From NCBI GenBank assembly GCA_937973935.1, contig CALJJF010000096.1, positions 1 to 6,197 on the forward strand: DNA of 6,197 nt, read 5' to 3'. The stretch is from MKRK01 sp001896915. Its GTDB lineage: Bacteria > Bacillota > Clostridia > Oscillospirales > Acutalibacteraceae. Positions 5,331 to 6,197 of the stretch are shown here, piece by piece (within the stretch, counting starts at the first letter, position 1; every line of letters begins with the position of its first letter). The notes below the pieces were generated by a model. The model worked only from the letters and a program-made list of their open reading frames with translations, had not been told where the DNA came from and made no database searches. The position numbers and the translations under genes were made by a program.

Positions 5331-6197
5331 TATCTGTTAACGGGTTTGGTAATCTTCATCACATAAAATGCCGTCGCAAGGGCGGTCAGCAGCATTATAA
5401 CAATCAAGAGCTTGCCGATGGTGGTTTGGGTCAGGATGGAAAACCATTCGGCGTTGGAAAAGCGCATCATGGGAATGACACTGAACATTAATCCCGCCGT
5501 CATCAGGTAATCCTGCCAGACTCGGACCATCATGCCATCGCTTTCAATCTGCATGGACTTTGCGTCGTTCATGGCTTTGATGATGGGAAACAAAGCAAAT
5601 TTCAATCGCCGGTCGTGATAGCAGAGGATGAGCATTTTTGTCCACTCGGCAAAATACCGGTTTTTGATCTTCGCCGCCAAACGGTACAATCCGTGTTCTA
5701 CATTCGGGTTGATGAGCTTGATTTCCGATACAAATTCGTCAAAGGCCGTCGGACTTCTTAGGTGAGCCGGGATGTATCGTTTTTTTTCTTCCACATAAGT
5801 TTCCACGGCTTTGATGATGTCGTCACACCCTGCATAGGCATTGGTGATGATTGACATGGTGTTTTCCAGTCCCTCGATTTCCTCCCGCGCGGCTGTGGCG
5901 CTTTTTACGGTCAGGTAGAAGAAGGGGGCAGGGGTCAGGCATACCGACATTACTGCCGCCAGCTCGACACTGTTAAATAGCATAAGCCCGGCCAAAAATC
6001 CGCCTGCTACTGACGCGCCTGTCATAACTAAATATTTCTTTTGAGTGCATCCGGTTTGCCTGAACAGGGTTTGAAACCGGATGGCAATCCGCTCGGTGAT
6101 TTTCAGCTTTGCCCCCGCCAGGTATAGACGTCGTTTTTTCAGCGGGTTCTGCTCTGCTGTAAAGGGGTTCAGTCCCAACAGGAGGAAAAGCGACACG
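5330..6197 (-). CDS. TadB-like type II secretion F-domain membrane protein, partial at its N-terminus
   Basis: 288 residues are visible, ending at TAG (5332-5330). The frame runs off the right edge. The GTG at 6196 could be read as a start, but the first visible residues (SLFLLLGLN) look like the end of a membrane helix, so the gene probably begins further right. Next come a basic cytoplasmic segment, a helix pair (about 55-74 and 77-97), an F-type cytoplasmic domain (about 105-225; IEGLENTMSIITNAYAG and LYRLAAKIKNRYFAEWTKML) and two C-terminal helices (about 231-247 and 263-281). It is probably an inner-membrane platform protein working with the next gene and an ATPase encoded upstream. TadB is suggested by order only. 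Confidence 0.78.
   Translation of the reverse strand, partial: VSLFLLLGLNPFTAEQNPLKKRRLYLAGAKLKITERIAIRFQTLFRQTGCTQKKYLVMTGASVAGGFLAGLMLFNSVELAAVMSVCLTPAPFFYLTVKSATAAREEIEGLENTMSIITNAYAGCDDIIKAVETYVEEKKRYIPAHLRSPTAFDEFVSEIKLINPNVEHGLYRLAAKIKNRYFAEWTKMLILCYHDRRLKFALFPIIKAMNDAKSMQIESDGMMVRVWQDYLMTAGLMFSVIPMMRFSNAEWFSILTQTTIGKLLIVIMLLTALATAFYVMKITKPVNR

Noticed and set aside
1..6197. tRNA, rRNA, riboswitch, insertion sequence or attachment site
   Set aside because: Almost the whole window is coding. The gaps of 11 to 109 bases hold only ribosome binding sites and small hairpins; no terminal repeats or transposase were seen.

Overview
This window looks like part of a Tad/Flp-type (type IVc) pilus operon from a Firmicute, most likely of the class Clostridia. 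The evidence for the group is indirect: strong GGAGG ribosome binding sites before every gene with visible upstream sequence, TTG and GTG starts alongside ATG, balanced base composition, and the general style of the pilus proteins. No species can be named from the sequence. All genes read on the minus strand, so transcription runs from right (6197) to left (1). No stretch over about 110 bases lacks a gene.

In order of transcription: (1) a type II secretion F-domain membrane protein, TadB-like, cut by the right edge (5330-6197); (2) a second F-domain protein, TadC-like, with a TTG start and translationally coupled to the first (4413-5318); (3) a possible weak intrinsic terminator at its stop codon; (4) three tandem very small pilin precursors (4106-4303, 3799-4008, 3493-3702), with predicted mature 44-residue bodies 39 to 42 residues identical in pairs; (5) a TadE-like pseudopilin (2961-3446); (6) a second TadE/TadF-like protein with a GTG start (2450-2935); (7) a large secreted surface protein with three CARDB-like beta-sandwich repeats joined by acidic Pro-rich linkers (1-2453). 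The last one overlaps its upstream neighbour by four bases (ATGA) and runs off the left edge, so it has no stop in the window. I checked its frame triplet by triplet: 817 codons without a stop.

The inferred job is one machine. The two F-domain proteins would form the inner-membrane platform. A prepilin peptidase encoded elsewhere would cut the pilins and pseudopilins after the Gly of their KSG or RKG motif. The three small pilins would build the fibre, the TadE-like proteins would initiate or decorate it, and the CARDB protein would be exported by Sec and act at the surface, perhaps as an adhesive or tip-associated partner. The ATPase, CpaB/secretin-type parts and peptidase are not in the window.

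The most unusual points are: the three pilins lack the Glu expected at mature position 5; the pilin gene plus a hairpin-bearing spacer is duplicated as a unit, and a third hairpin copy lies inside the start of the TadE-like gene; and the surface protein carries an in-frame PDN repeat tract of a kind that can change length.
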